Part shown: in pieces, positions 53,557 to 63,806 of the stretch
Layout of the letters: every line of letters begins with the position of its first letter
How positions within the stretch are numbered: position 1 is the stretch's first letter
Origin: Hypericibacter adhaerens
GTDB taxonomy: Bacteria > Pseudomonadota > Alphaproteobacteria > Dongiales > Dongiaceae
NCBI RefSeq assembly: GCF_008728835.1
Contig: NZ_CP042582.1
Location: forward strand, 1,240,001-1,304,000
Direction of reading: 5' to 3'
Length of the DNA stretch: 64,000 nucleotides
Notes under the pieces: generated by a model
The model's input: only the letters and a program-made list of their open reading frames with translations
The model's database searches: none
What the model was told of the DNA's origin: nothing
Translations under genes and position numbers: made by a program

Positions 53557-55229
53557 GCGCGCCCGGGAGCGATGCGGCCGACCGGGTGCGGGCGTTGCTG
53601 AGCCGCGGACGCGACCTCTACCGCAACGGCGATCATGACGGATCGGCGCAGGCCTATCGCGAGGCGCTGGCGCTGCAGCCCGACCAGGCGGAAGCCTGGC
53701 TCAATCTCGGCGCCGCCTTGATGGGCATAAACCAACGTCGCGAGGCGATCGACTGCTATCGGCGAGCGCTGGCGTTGAAGCCGGCGATGGTGGCGGCCCT
53801 GCTGAACCTCTCGACGGCGCTGCTCGACGAGGACGCCGGCGAAGCGCTTCGGCTCGCCGATCTCGCGCTGCAGCGGGTGCCGGAGGATCGATCGGCCTGG
53901 TTGTTGCGCGGCTCGGCCCGGTTGCGGCTGGGCGATCATGCCGGAGCGGAGGCCGATGCCCGCCGGGTCCTGGCGGTCGATCCGCAGAACGCCGCCGCGG
54001 CGTTTCATCTGGGCCTGGCGCTCGCGGGCCAGGACCGCGCGAGCGAGGCGGTCGAGGCCTATCGGGCGTCGCTTCGCATCGCGCCACGGCAGACGGAGGT
54101 CTGGAATCGGCTGATCGGCGCGCTGCGCGAGCTCAATCGGCACCGCGAGGCGGAAGAGGCCTACGAAACGGTTCATCGGCTGATCATCGAGGAGAACCCT
54201 GCTTCGGCGGAGGCGCATCGTTTCCGGGGAATGGCGCTGCTCGCGCTCGGACGCCTGAAGGAAGGCTACGCGGAATATGAATGGCGCTGGCAGACGAAAG
54301 AATTCGCGGCGCGCCAGCGCCGGATCGTGGCCCCGTTCTGGCGCGGCGAGCCCATCGCCGGGCGCCGGCTTCTGCTGCAATGGGAGCAGGGGCTGGGCGA
54401 CAGCATCCAATATCTGCGCTTCGCCCCCGCCCTGGCGGCCCAAGGCGCCGCGCTCGTCGCCGAGCTGCAGGCGCCGCTGGTCAGGCTCGCGCAATCGATG
54501 CCGGTCTTCGAACGGGTCGTCGCCGCCGGCGTGGATTTGCCGCCGGTCGAGTTTCAGCTGTCGCTGATCAGCCTGCCGCATCGTCTCGGCACGACGCTCG
54601 AGACCATCCCCGCGCGCACGCCTTATCTCTTCGCCCACGAGACCGACAGAGCGCGCTGGCACGCGCGCCTTGCCGGCCTGCCGCGTCCGCTGATCGGCCT
54701 GGTCTGGCGGGGCAGCCCGACCTTCGTGAACGATGCGCGCCGATCGATGCGGCTGGCGGCGCTGCAGCCGATCCTGATGCGGAGCGCCGGCGCCAGCTGG
54801 ATCGCCTTGCAGAAGGATGCGGCGCCGACGGAGTTCCTCGACGCGCCACCGGGCATTCGCCTGCTCGATCCCGCCGGCGATCTGGGAGCGCCGCCCGAGC
54901 GGTTCGCAGACTTCGCCGATACGGCCGGGCTGATCGCGGCGCTCGATCTCGTGATCTCGGTCGACACGGCGGTCGCTCATCTGGCCGGCGCTCTCGGCAA
55001 GCCGGTCTGGCTGATGCTGCCGCGCGGCAGCGATGCGCGCTGGCTGGTCGAGCGGAGCGACAGTCCCTGGTATCCGACCGCGCGCCTGTTCCGGCAAACC
55101 CGTTCCGATGATTGGCGCGATCTGGTCGAGGAGGTCGCGGGCGCGGTCGAGTCATTCGGCGCCGGGCCTGCCGCCGCGATCGAACGCCAGCGTGATCCGG
55201 CGATGTTCGTCGGGGCGAGGCCGGCATGA
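53553..55229 (+). CDS. TPR protein with C-terminal GT9-like glycosyltransferase domain
   Basis: The 558-residue protein has about six TPRs (1-235), then a C-terminal domain (about 240-550) starting at YEWRWQTKEF. The block LLLQWEQGLGDSIQYLRF resembles the N-terminal acceptor loop of heptosyltransferases. SVDTAVAHLAGALGKPVWLMLP resembles the nucleotide-sugar site of family 9 (DT-x3-HLA-ALG-P). DSPWYPTARLFRQ closes the domain. The sugar and acceptor are unknown. It overlaps both neighbours by four bases. The same pair of domains is fused in the next gene. Confidence 0.82.
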   Translation: MSAPGSDAADRVRALLSRGRDLYRNGDHDGSAQAYREALALQPDQAEAWLNLGAALMGINQRREAIDCYRRALALKPAMVAALLNLSTALLDEDAGEALRLADLALQRVPEDRSAWLLRGSARLRLGDHAGAEADARRVLAVDPQNAAAAFHLGLALAGQDRASEAVEAYRASLRIAPRQTEVWNRLIGALRELNRHREAEEAYETVHRLIIEENPASAEAHRFRGMALLALGRLKEGYAEYEWRWQTKEFAARQRRIVAPFWRGEPIAGRRLLLQWEQGLGDSIQYLRFAPALAAQGAALVAELQAPLVRLAQSMPVFERVVAAGVDLPPVEFQLSLISLPHRLGTTLETIPARTPYLFAHETDRARWHARLAGLPRPLIGLVWRGSPTFVNDARRSMRLAALQPILMRSAGASWIALQKDAAPTEFLDAPPGIRLLDPAGDLGAPPERFADFADTAGLIAALDLVISVDTAVAHLAGALGKPVWLMLPRGSDARWLVERSDSPWYPTARLFRQTRSDDWRDLVEEVAGAVESFGAGPAAAIERQRDPAMFVGARPA

Positions 55230-58200
55230 GCGCCACGCCGGCCGGCCAGGGGACGATCGAGGCGGCGCTGGCGCTCCATCGCGCGGGCGATCTCGCGGGC
55301 GCCGAAGCCGCCTATCGCGCCTTGCTCGAGCGCGAGCCGGGTCATGCGGGAGCGCTGGGCGGGCTCGGCGTGCTGCTGTTCCAGGCGGGCCGGCTCGAGG
55401 CGGCGCTGGCGCCCCTGGAGCGGGCGGTCGCGAAGGCGCCCCAGGATGCGCAGCTGCGGATCAACCTGGGTGCCGTCTTCGCCAGCCTGCAGCGCCACGA
55501 GGAGGCGATCGCGAGCTTCCGTCAGGGTCTCACGAACGATCCGCGTCATGCCGACGGCTGGCGCAATCTCGCCAAGGCGCTGCTCGCGCGGCGCCGGCTC
55601 GAGGAGGTGGGCGAGGCGCTCGACCGGCTCGAGGCGCTGGCGCCGCAGGACCGGGAGCTGCAGCGCCTGCGCGCCAATCTCCTGCTCTATCGCGAGCAGC
55701 CGGGGGCTGCGGCCGATCAGCTGCGCCGCCTGCTCAAGGAAACGCCGGACGATGTCCGCGCCTGGGTCGGTCTCGGGCGCGCGCTCTTCCGCGAAGGCGA
55801 CTATCAGGGGTCCGCGGAGGCCTATCGCGAGGCGCTGCGGCTCGATCCCAAGGAGCCGACGGCGCTGCTCAATTTCGGCGTGGACCTGAAGATCCTCGGC
55901 CACACCGAGCGCGCGATCGCGGTCTTGCGCCAGTCGATCGAGCTGGCGCCGGACAACGCCTTCGCCTGGCGCTATCTGGGCGCCGCCCAGGAAGCCCTCA
56001 AGCGCACCGACGAGGCGCTCGCGGCCTACCGCCGGGCGGTGGCGATCGATCCGGACGATCCCGCGGCGGCGTCGCTGCTGCGGCTGCTGCAGCAGCAATG
56101 CGCCTGGGCGGAAGCGGCGCCCCTGCAGGCGCGGATCGCGGCCGCGACGGCAGCGGCCCTCGCCAAGGGCGAGAAGCCCGAGGAATCGCCGCTCGCCCAT
56201 CTCTCGCGCTCGACCGACGAGGCGGAGAACCTGCGCGTGGCGCGGGCCTGGTCGCGGGCGGCGCAGAACCGCATCGGCGGGCAGCGCCTGAGCCTGCCGG
56301 CCGCCGACATCGATCCGGAACAGCGCCTGCGCATCGGCTATCTGTCGAGCGATTTCGGCGAGCATCCGGTGTCGCAGCTCACGGTCGGGCTGTTCGAGCG
56401 CCATGACCGCCGGCAGGTCGAGGTCACCGCCTATGCGATCGGACCCGACGACAACAGCGAATGGCGCCGGCGCATCGTCAAGGCGGCCGATCGGTTCGTG
56501 GACCTGACGCCGCTCGGGTTCCGCGCCGCGGCCGAGCGCATCGCCGCCGATCGGATCGACATCCTGGTCGATCTCAACGGCCATACCGGGTCGGCGCGGC
56601 CCGAGATCCTCGCCTTCAAGCCGGCACCGCTGCAGGCGCTGTGGCTGGGCTATCCCGGCAGCTCGGGCGCGGATTTCGTCGACTACCTCCTGACCGACAT
56701 CGCGGTGACGCCGCCGGAATCGGCGCCGGACTATAGCGAGCATCTCTGCTGGCTGCCGCAGATCTTCCAGCCCAACGACGACAGGCAGGCGATCGCCGAG
56801 ACCCCGGTCACGCGCGCGCGATGGGGCCTGCCCGAGGGGGTGCCGGTCTTCTGCTCCTTCAACCAGGGATTCAAGATCGAGCCGGCCCTGTTCGACTGCT
56901 GGATGGCGATCCTGCGCGAGACGCCGGGCTCGGTGCTGTGGCTGCCCACGGGCAATCCGCAGATGCCGGTGCATCTGCGCGCGGAAGCGGCAGCCCGCGG
57001 CGTGGCGCCGGAGCGCCTGATCTTCGCCGACCGACCGGACAAGGCGCTGCATCTGAAACGGCTGTCGCTTGTCGATATCGCCCTGGATACTTGGACGTAC
57101 AACGGCCATACCACCACCAGCGACGCGCTCTGGGCCGGGCTGCCGGTGGTGGCGCTCGAGGGCAGCCATTATGCGAGCCGCGTGTCGGCGAGCGTGCTGC
57201 GCGCGGTCGGCCTGCCGGAACTCGTGGCCCGCTCGCGCGAGGAATACGGGGCGCTGGCCTTGCGCTATGCCCGCGACCCGGCGGGGCTGGCGGCACTCAA
57301 GGCCAAGCTCGCCGCCAACCGGCGTTCCTCGCCGCTGTTCGATACCGACCGCTTCCTGCGCAATCTCGAGCGCGCCTATCGCGCGATGTGGCGTCGCCAC
57401 GCGGCGGGCAAGCCGCCGGCCGCCCTGCGCGTGATCGAGCCCGCGCGGGCCGATCGCGCCGCGGTCGATCGCCTCTTCGCCGAAGCCGAGACATGCCGGA
57501 TGGCTGGTGACGGCGAAGCGGCCAGGGCGCTCTATCGCGCCGTGACGGTGCAGGATGGCGGGCGCCTCAACGCCCATCTGCAACTGGCGACGATCGAGCA
57601 GGCGGCCGGCCACGCCGCGGCGGCGGCCGAAAGCTTTCGCGAGGTGGTGGCGCTGCGGCCCGATCTGGCGGAGGCCTGGATCAATCTGGGCGTCGCCGAC
57701 CAGGCCTCGGGCGCCATCGAGCCGGCCTTGCGCTGTTACCGGCGCGCGCTGGAGCTCGATCCCACGCTGACCGTCGCCGCGATCAATCTCGCGGGCACGC
57801 TGGTCGAGCGCGAACGGTTCGCCGAAGCGGCCGAGGTCTGCGCGGCGGCCCTTTCGCGCAAGCCGGGCGATCGCGGGCTCCTGCTGGCCTGGGCGCGCGC
57901 CCTGATCGGACGGGAAGACGGGGCCGCCGCGGAGACCAAGCTGCACGCCATCCTGGCGCAGAATCCGAAGGACATCGACGCCCTGTTCCAGCTCGGGCGG
58001 GCCCACGCCATCCGGTCGCAGTTCGAGGCGGCGGCCCGCGTCTATCGCGCGGCGCTGGCGCTGGACCCGAAGCAGGTCTTCATCTGGAACAACCTGGCCA
58101 CGGCCTTGCGCGAATGCGAGCGGCTGGAGGAAGCAGAGGGCGCGCTCAGGACGGCGCTGGCGATCGACCCGGCGCAGGCCGGTCTCCATGCCAATCTGGC

Positions 58201-59260
58201 GTCGGTCCTGCGCGGCCTCGATCGTGCCGAGGAGGCGCTCGAGGTCACGCGCCATGTCCTGGCGCTCGACCCCGGCAATGCCGACAGCCATCGCCGCCTC
58301 GCCTTCGCGCTCCTGACCTTGGGCCGGCTCGAGGAAGGCCATCGGGAATATGAATGGCGCTGGCAGACGCCCTATTTCCTGAGCCGTCCCCGCCGGATCG
58401 TGGCGCCGGACTGGCAGGGCGAGCCGATCGCGGGCAAGAGACTGCTCCTGCAATGGGAGCAGGGGCTGGGCGACACCATCCAGCATGTCCGCTATGCCCG
58501 CGAGGCCGCGGCGGCGGGGGCCGAGGTCGTTGCCGAGGTCCAGGCGCCGCTGGTGCGCCTGGTGCAATCCATGCCCGAGATCAGGCAGGTGGTCGCCGCC
58601 GGCGCCGCCCTGCCGCCGGTCGATCTCCAGGTGGCGATGATGAGCCTGCCTTACCGCTTCAGGACGCGGCTCGACAGCATCCCGAACCGGGTTCCCTATC
58701 TCCAGGCGGTGCCGGCCGATCGCGAGCGCTGGGCGGCGAGGATCGCGAACCTGCCGCGCCCGAGGATCGGCTTCGCCTGGCGGGGCAATCCCAAATTCCC
58801 GAACGACCGGCGCCGGACCCTGCCGCTGACGCAGCTGGCCGCGCTGATCCGCGGGCTTTCGGGGAGCGCCATCGCCTTGCAGCTCGACATGAGCGAGGAG
58901 GAGCTGCGGGTTTCGGGGCTCGGCGGGCGGCTGCTGGATCCGGCCAAGGATCTGGGAGCGCCGCCGCAGCGCTTCGCCGATTTCGCCGATACGGCCGGCC
59001 TCGTCGCCGAGCTCGATCTGGTGGTCACGGTCGATACCGGCGTGGCGCATCTGGCGGGCGCGCTCGCGCGGCCGGTCTGGATCATGCTGCCGGTGGAGAG
59101 CGATCCCCGCTGGTATGTCGGCCGCGAGGACAGCCCCTGGTATCCGACGGCGCGGCTGTTGCGGCAGTCGCGGGCCGGCGACTGGGAGACCGTCACCGCG
59201 GCCGTCGCCAAGGCGCTGGCCGCTCCGGGCGACGGCACAAGGCTGAGAGCCCCCGCATGA
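55226..59260 (+). CDS. Fused TPR-SPINDLY-TPR-GT9-like protein
   Basis: This 1344-residue protein equals the two preceding genes joined. It has N-terminal TPRs (about 1-330), a GT41 domain (about 365-735), a second TPR block (about 750-1035) and a GT9-like domain (about 1040-1330). The GT41 residues are intact: His380 (SDFGEHPVSQ), Lys550 (FNQGFKIEP) and NGHTTT (626-631). The GT9-like domain has WEQGLGDTIQHVRY and TVDTGVAHLAGALARP. A frameshift artefact is unlikely, because the linker is continuous TPR sequence. Both ends overlap neighbours by four bases. Two glycosyltransferase sites in one chain suggest sequential additions, which is inference. Confidence 0.87.
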   Translation: MSATPAGQGTIEAALALHRAGDLAGAEAAYRALLEREPGHAGALGGLGVLLFQAGRLEAALAPLERAVAKAPQDAQLRINLGAVFASLQRHEEAIASFRQGLTNDPRHADGWRNLAKALLARRRLEEVGEALDRLEALAPQDRELQRLRANLLLYREQPGAAADQLRRLLKETPDDVRAWVGLGRALFREGDYQGSAEAYREALRLDPKEPTALLNFGVDLKILGHTERAIAVLRQSIELAPDNAFAWRYLGAAQEALKRTDEALAAYRRAVAIDPDDPAAASLLRLLQQQCAWAEAAPLQARIAAATAAALAKGEKPEESPLAHLSRSTDEAENLRVARAWSRAAQNRIGGQRLSLPAADIDPEQRLRIGYLSSDFGEHPVSQLTVGLFERHDRRQVEVTAYAIGPDDNSEWRRRIVKAADRFVDLTPLGFRAAAERIAADRIDILVDLNGHTGSARPEILAFKPAPLQALWLGYPGSSGADFVDYLLTDIAVTPPESAPDYSEHLCWLPQIFQPNDDRQAIAETPVTRARWGLPEGVPVFCSFNQGFKIEPALFDCWMAILRETPGSVLWLPTGNPQMPVHLRAEAAARGVAPERLIFADRPDKALHLKRLSLVDIALDTWTYNGHTTTSDALWAGLPVVALEGSHYASRVSASVLRAVGLPELVARSREEYGALALRYARDPAGLAALKAKLAANRRSSPLFDTDRFLRNLERAYRAMWRRHAAGKPPAALRVIEPARADRAAVDRLFAEAETCRMAGDGEAARALYRAVTVQDGGRLNAHLQLATIEQAAGHAAAAAESFREVVALRPDLAEAWINLGVADQASGAIEPALRCYRRALELDPTLTVAAINLAGTLVERERFAEAAEVCAAALSRKPGDRGLLLAWARALIGREDGAAAETKLHAILAQNPKDIDALFQLGRAHAIRSQFEAAARVYRAALALDPKQVFIWNNLATALRECERLEEAEGALRTALAIDPAQAGLHANLASVLRGLDRAEEALEVTRHVLALDPGNADSHRRLAFALLTLGRLEEGHREYEWRWQTPYFLSRPRRIVAPDWQGEPIAGKRLLLQWEQGLGDTIQHVRYAREAAAAGAEVVAEVQAPLVRLVQSMPEIRQVVAAGAALPPVDLQVAMMSLPYRFRTRLDSIPNRVPYLQAVPADRERWAARIANLPRPRIGFAWRGNPKFPNDRRRTLPLTQLAALIRGLSGSAIALQLDMSEEELRVSGLGGRLLDPAKDLGAPPQRFADFADTAGLVAELDLVVTVDTGVAHLAGALARPVWIMLPVESDPRWYVGREDSPWYPTARLLRQSRAGDWETVTAAVAKALAAPGDGTRLRAPA

Positions 59261-61710
59261 ACATGGAGGAGAGCGAGCTCGAGATCGCCGAGACGGCCGA
59301 CGCCGCCGAACGTGAGCGGCGCGAGCGCAGCTTGCGTGCGATCGTCGCGGCCGATCCGCGCGATGTCGATGCGGTCACCGAGCTCGCCATGATCTGCCAC
59401 GAGACGCAACGGCGCCATGAGGCGGCAACGCTGTTCGAGCGGGCGGTGGCGCTGGCGCCGCGCGACGCCATCCTGCGCTGCAACACGGGCAACGCGCTGG
59501 CCGCGACCGGCCGGCCGGAGGCGGCGCTCGCGCATTTCCGCGAAGCCACCCTGATCGACCCGCGGCTCGCCCACGCGCATTTCCTGACCGGCAACGCGTT
59601 GCGCGACCTGGGGCGCGACCGCGAGGCCGCGGCGGCCTATGGTCTTGCCGTCGGGCTCGATCCTCGGCTGGCGGCGGCCGAGCGGGAGCTGGCGCTGCTG
59701 CTGCGCCAGCAGGGCGATCTCGACGGTGCCGCCGCCGCCTATCGTCGCGCGCTCTCGATCGAGCCCGATCGCGCGGCGGTGCATTTCGATCTCGCCAATC
59801 TGCTGAGCGAGCAGGGTCATCTGGAGGACGCGGCCGCCAGCTATCGCGCGGCGCTGCGCCTCAAGCCCGACTTCGCCGGGGCCGCCTGCCATCTCGGCCA
59901 TGTGTTCCTGGCGCAGCGCCGCTTCGCCGAAGCCGAATCCTGTTACCGGCGCGCGCTCGCCGTCGACGCGAAGATGGTCGAAGCCGTGCGCAACCTGGCC
60001 CTGGTTCTGGAGAAGCAGGGAAAGATCGCCGCCGCCATCAGCGCCGGCGAGACGCTGGTGGGGCTGGCCGAGACCGAGCTGCCGGCCTGGATCGCGCTGG
60101 GACGCCTCTATCAGCGCCAGGGCCGGCCGATCCAGGCCCTGGGTGCCTTGCGCCGGGCCCTGACCCTGGCGCCGACCGACGGCGAAGCGCTGCTGGCCCT
60201 GATGCCGGTCCTCGATGCGCTCGAGCGGCCCGAGGAAGCGATCGCCGCGGGCCGCCGCATCCTGGGCCTCGATCCCGACAACGCCGCCGCGGCGCTGCTG
60301 CTGCTGGCCTATTTGCGCCGCGCCTGCCGCTGGCGCGAGGCCGAGGCGCTGGCCTCCCGGGTCGAACGGATGACCGAGACGGCACTGGCCGCCGGCCAAC
60401 GGCCGGGCCAGGCGCCGGCGCAATATCTGCTGGGCTCGATGGACGCGACCAAGCTTCGGCGCATCGCCCAGGCCTGGAGCGAGGCGGAAAGCGGCCTCAT
60501 GACGCGGCCGGCGGGGGCAGCGCTGCGTCGCCGTCCGGTCGACCGCAAGCCGGATCACATCCCGCGGGTCGGCTATCTGGTCGATGCCGCCAGCCCCGCC
60601 GCTGCGATGATCGCCGCCTTGGCCGAGGCTCATGATGCCGAGGCGGTCGAGACCTTCCTGTTCACCCACCGCACCGCCGAACGCGACGAGCCCGCGGGCG
60701 GCTTGGGCGCGGCCGGTGAGCGCCTCGTCGATCTCGCGCGCATGCGCCCCGATCCGGCGGCGCAGCGCATCGCCGACGAGGCGATCGACATCCTGGTGCT
60801 GGAGGATGCGATGCCCGGCAGTGCCGCCATGGCCATCGCCGCCCGGCGCCCGGCGCCGTTGCAGATCGCCTGGCCGGGATTTCCCGGCAGCTGCGGCGCC
60901 GGCTGGATCGACTATGTGCTGGCCGACCGGATCGCGGCGCCGCCCCAGGATGCGCCGCACTGGTCGGAGGCGATCTGCCGCCTGCCGCACAGCTATCGAC
61001 CGCTCTTCGCCGAGACCGCCGCGCCGGCGCCGTCCGCCGACCGTGAAGCCGAAGGCCTGCCCGCCGATCGCGTCGTGCTCGCGGCCTTTCACCGTCCCGA
61101 CCGCATCGAACCGGCGCTGTTCCGGCTCTGGATGGAGCTGCTGGGCGCTGTGCCCGATGCCGTTCTGTGGCTCTGGGCTGCCGAGCGCCCGATGGTGGGC
61201 GAGCTCAAGCGCCAGGCGGTGGAACGCGGCATCGATCCGCGGCGCCTGCATTTCGCTCAGACGCAACCGCGCCCTTACCATCGCCAGCGCCTGGCGCTGG
61301 CCGATATCGGACTCGACACCCATCCCTACAGCGATGCCGCCGCGACCGCCGATGCGTTGGCCGCGAACGTGCCTGTGGTGACGCTGCGCGGCCGCCATTT
61401 CGCCGGCCGCCGCTCGGCAAGCCTGCTGTCGGGTCTGGGTTTGCCGGAGCTGGTCGTCGAGGACCTCGAGGCCTATCGACGCCTGGTTCTGGCACTGGCA
61501 CAGGATCCGGCGATGCGCACGGCGATGCGGCAGCGGATCGCGCAGGCGCGCGCAACCTCGCCGCTGGCCGATCCGACCCGCTTCGCGCGCGATCTCGAAG
61601 CCGCCTATCGCCGCATCTGGCGCCGCTACCTGACGGGGCAGGCGCCGGAAGCGATCGATATCGCCGCGGCCGGGAATATGCCGGCATCGCCGGCCGAGGT
61701 TCCGGCATGA
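59257..61710 (+). CDS. TPR protein with degenerate SPINDLY-like domain (probable pseudoenzyme)
   Basis: The 817-residue chain has about ten TPRs (1-370) and a C-terminal domain that still follows the GT41 outline (RPAPLQIAWPGFPGSCGAGWIDY). The catalytic residues are replaced. The SDxxxHP loop is LVDAASPA (441-448), the essential Lys is Arg616 (FHRPDRIEP), and NGHTTT is SDAAAT (692-697). DLNGH is changed to LEDAM. It is unlikely to use a nucleotide sugar in the GT41 way and may be a scaffold or regulator of its neighbours. The frame is intact and codon use matches the operon, so it is not a decaying pseudogene. It overlaps both neighbours by four bases. Confidence 0.8.
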   Translation: MNMEESELEIAETADAAERERRERSLRAIVAADPRDVDAVTELAMICHETQRRHEAATLFERAVALAPRDAILRCNTGNALAATGRPEAALAHFREATLIDPRLAHAHFLTGNALRDLGRDREAAAAYGLAVGLDPRLAAAERELALLLRQQGDLDGAAAAYRRALSIEPDRAAVHFDLANLLSEQGHLEDAAASYRAALRLKPDFAGAACHLGHVFLAQRRFAEAESCYRRALAVDAKMVEAVRNLALVLEKQGKIAAAISAGETLVGLAETELPAWIALGRLYQRQGRPIQALGALRRALTLAPTDGEALLALMPVLDALERPEEAIAAGRRILGLDPDNAAAALLLLAYLRRACRWREAEALASRVERMTETALAAGQRPGQAPAQYLLGSMDATKLRRIAQAWSEAESGLMTRPAGAALRRRPVDRKPDHIPRVGYLVDAASPAAAMIAALAEAHDAEAVETFLFTHRTAERDEPAGGLGAAGERLVDLARMRPDPAAQRIADEAIDILVLEDAMPGSAAMAIAARRPAPLQIAWPGFPGSCGAGWIDYVLADRIAAPPQDAPHWSEAICRLPHSYRPLFAETAAPAPSADREAEGLPADRVVLAAFHRPDRIEPALFRLWMELLGAVPDAVLWLWAAERPMVGELKRQAVERGIDPRRLHFAQTQPRPYHRQRLALADIGLDTHPYSDAAATADALAANVPVVTLRGRHFAGRRSASLLSGLGLPELVVEDLEAYRRLVLALAQDPAMRTAMRQRIAQARATSPLADPTRFARDLEAAYRRIWRRYLTGQAPEAIDIAAAGNMPASPAEVPA

Positions 61711-63806
61711 GCCAGCAGAAACCGGCCGCCTCCCGCAGCGCCGCCGCCCTGAGCGCCTATCTCAAAGGCGATCACGCATCGGCCGAGCGGTTGTACAGGG
61801 AAGCCCTGGCGCTCGACGCGAAGGACGCGGCTGCGCTGCACGGGCTCGGCGTGCTGCGTTTCCAGCAGGGACGCAAGCCCGAGGCGATCGAGCTCCTGGG
61901 AGCGGCGGCCCGGCTGACGCCCGGCCTCGCCGAGGTCAGGCGCAATCACGCGGCGGCGCTCGCGAGCGCCGGCCGCTTCGCCGAGGCCGCGGGCGAATAT
62001 CGGGCGGCCCTGGCGATCGAGCCTTCGGTCGGCGGCGATTGGAGCCGGCTCGGCAGCGTGCTCGGCGAGCTGGGCCAGGATGCGGAGGCCATCGCCGCCT
62101 ATGAAACGGCGCTGTCGCATCTGGCGGCGGCCCCGGCGAGCGAACGGGCGGGGCTGCTGCGCCGCCTCGGCACCCTCCAGCGCCGCGCGGGCCAGGTCGA
62201 CGCCGCGATCCGGTCCTGGCGGGAATCGCTGGCGCTCCTGCCCGATCAATCCGCCATCGCCTTCAATCTCGGCAACGCGCTCAAGGATGAGGGGCGCAGC
62301 GAGGACGCCGAAGCGGCTTACCGCCGGGCGCTGGCGATCGAGCCGGGCTTCACCCGCGCGCGGATCAATCTGGGCGCGGTGCTGCATGCCGCGCGGCGGC
62401 TCGAGGACGCGGAGGCGGTGTTCCGCGAGGCGCTGGCCCATGATCCAGGCTCGGCGGACGCACGCCGCAATCTCGCGGTGGTGCTGCATGACCGCGGCCG
62501 GGACGAGGAGGGATGGCAGGCGCTGCAGCCCTTGCTCGAGGGCCGCCCCGATACGGCCGAGACGTTGGATGTCGCGGTGGTGCTGCTGCAGGCGCTGCAT
62601 CGCCCGGCCGAGGCGCTCGCGATCGCCGACCGCCTGCTGGCGCTCGATCCGCGCAGCGGCCGGGCGCTCGGCAATCGCGCTTCCGCTCTCTTGGCGCTCG
62701 ACCGGATCGAGGAAGCCCGCGACGCGGCCCGCATAGCGGCGGCGCTCCCCGATGCCGATGGCGATGTGCTGACGGGGGCGGGCGTGGTGTTCCGCAGTCT
62801 CGGCCTGATGGATCAGTCGATCGCCTGCTTCCGGCGCGCGCTGGCCGCCGAGCCCGGCCATATCGGCGCGCATTCGAGCCTCGCCATGGCGCTGCTGATG
62901 ACCGGCCAGTACGAGGAAGGCTGGGCGCAGTACGAGTGGCGCTGGAAGACGCCCGACTTCGTCGCGGGCATCGGCCGCTACGAGCATAAGCGCTGGAACG
63001 GCGAGCCCCGCCCCGATGCGACGCTGCTGGTCTATGCCGAGCAGGGTTTCGGCGACAGCCTGCAATTCGCGCGTCTCATCGCCGGTGCCGCGGGTCGCGT
63101 CGGACGGATCGCCTTCGAGATCCAGCCGGAGCTGGCGCGGTTGATGCAGGGTCTTGCCGGCACCGACGAGATCGTGCCGCGCACCGGCAAGACCGCGCCC
63201 TTCGACCTCCAGGTCCCGCTGCTCAGCCTGCCGACGCTGCTCGGGGTGACGCTCGACCGGATTCCCGGCACGGTTCCTTATCTCCATGCCGAGCCCGAGC
63301 GGGTGCGGCACTGGGCGGACCGGCTCCGCGATCTGAAACGGCCGCGCATCGGGCTGGTGTGGCAGGGCAACCCGCGTCATCCCAATGACCGGCTGCGCTC
63401 GATCGCGCTGGCAAGGCTGGCGCCCCTGATCGAACGCCGCGAGGCCGGCTGGGTCAGCCTGCAGAAGGGGCCGGCCGCGGTCCAGATCGAAGCGGCCGGG
63501 CTCGCGCAGCGGATTTTCGATCCGACCGAGGAACTCGCGGACTATGCCGACACAGCGGCGGTTTGCGCGAATCTCGATCTGGTGATCTCGGTCGATACCT
63601 CGGTCGCGCATCTGGCGGGCGCGCTCGGCCGGCCGCTCTTCGTGCTGCTGCCGCTGGTGCCGGATTTCCGCTGGCTGCTGGGACGCCGCGACAGCCCCTG
63701 GTACCCGACGGCGCGCCTCTTCCGGCAGATCCGCTACAACGACTGGTCCGATCCCCTGGCCGAGCTCGATCGCGCCATCGCCGAGCGGGTTCGGGATTCG
63801 CGATGA
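61707..63806 (+). CDS. TPR protein with GT9-like glycosyltransferase domain
   Basis: The 699-residue chain has about ten TPRs (1-400) and a GT9-like domain (about 405-695). The domain begins YEWRWKTPDF and has LVYAEQGFGDSLQFARL, GLVWQGNPRHPNDRLRS and SVDTSVAHLAGALGRPLFVLLP. It is a paralogue of the second gene in the operon and of the C-terminal part of the third, with a longer TPR arm. That arm may select a different substrate protein. Start and stop overlap neighbours by four bases (ATGA). Confidence 0.82.
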   Translation: MSQQKPAASRSAAALSAYLKGDHASAERLYREALALDAKDAAALHGLGVLRFQQGRKPEAIELLGAAARLTPGLAEVRRNHAAALASAGRFAEAAGEYRAALAIEPSVGGDWSRLGSVLGELGQDAEAIAAYETALSHLAAAPASERAGLLRRLGTLQRRAGQVDAAIRSWRESLALLPDQSAIAFNLGNALKDEGRSEDAEAAYRRALAIEPGFTRARINLGAVLHAARRLEDAEAVFREALAHDPGSADARRNLAVVLHDRGRDEEGWQALQPLLEGRPDTAETLDVAVVLLQALHRPAEALAIADRLLALDPRSGRALGNRASALLALDRIEEARDAARIAAALPDADGDVLTGAGVVFRSLGLMDQSIACFRRALAAEPGHIGAHSSLAMALLMTGQYEEGWAQYEWRWKTPDFVAGIGRYEHKRWNGEPRPDATLLVYAEQGFGDSLQFARLIAGAAGRVGRIAFEIQPELARLMQGLAGTDEIVPRTGKTAPFDLQVPLLSLPTLLGVTLDRIPGTVPYLHAEPERVRHWADRLRDLKRPRIGLVWQGNPRHPNDRLRSIALARLAPLIERREAGWVSLQKGPAAVQIEAAGLAQRIFDPTEELADYADTAAVCANLDLVISVDTSVAHLAGALGRPLFVLLPLVPDFRWLLGRRDSPWYPTARLFRQIRYNDWSDPLAELDRAIAERVRDSR

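Noticed and set aside
54977-59050. 1357-codon minus-strand open frame opposite the TPR genes
   Set aside because: It is the shadow of the TPR repeats. The repeated composition only mirrors the sense-strand repeats.
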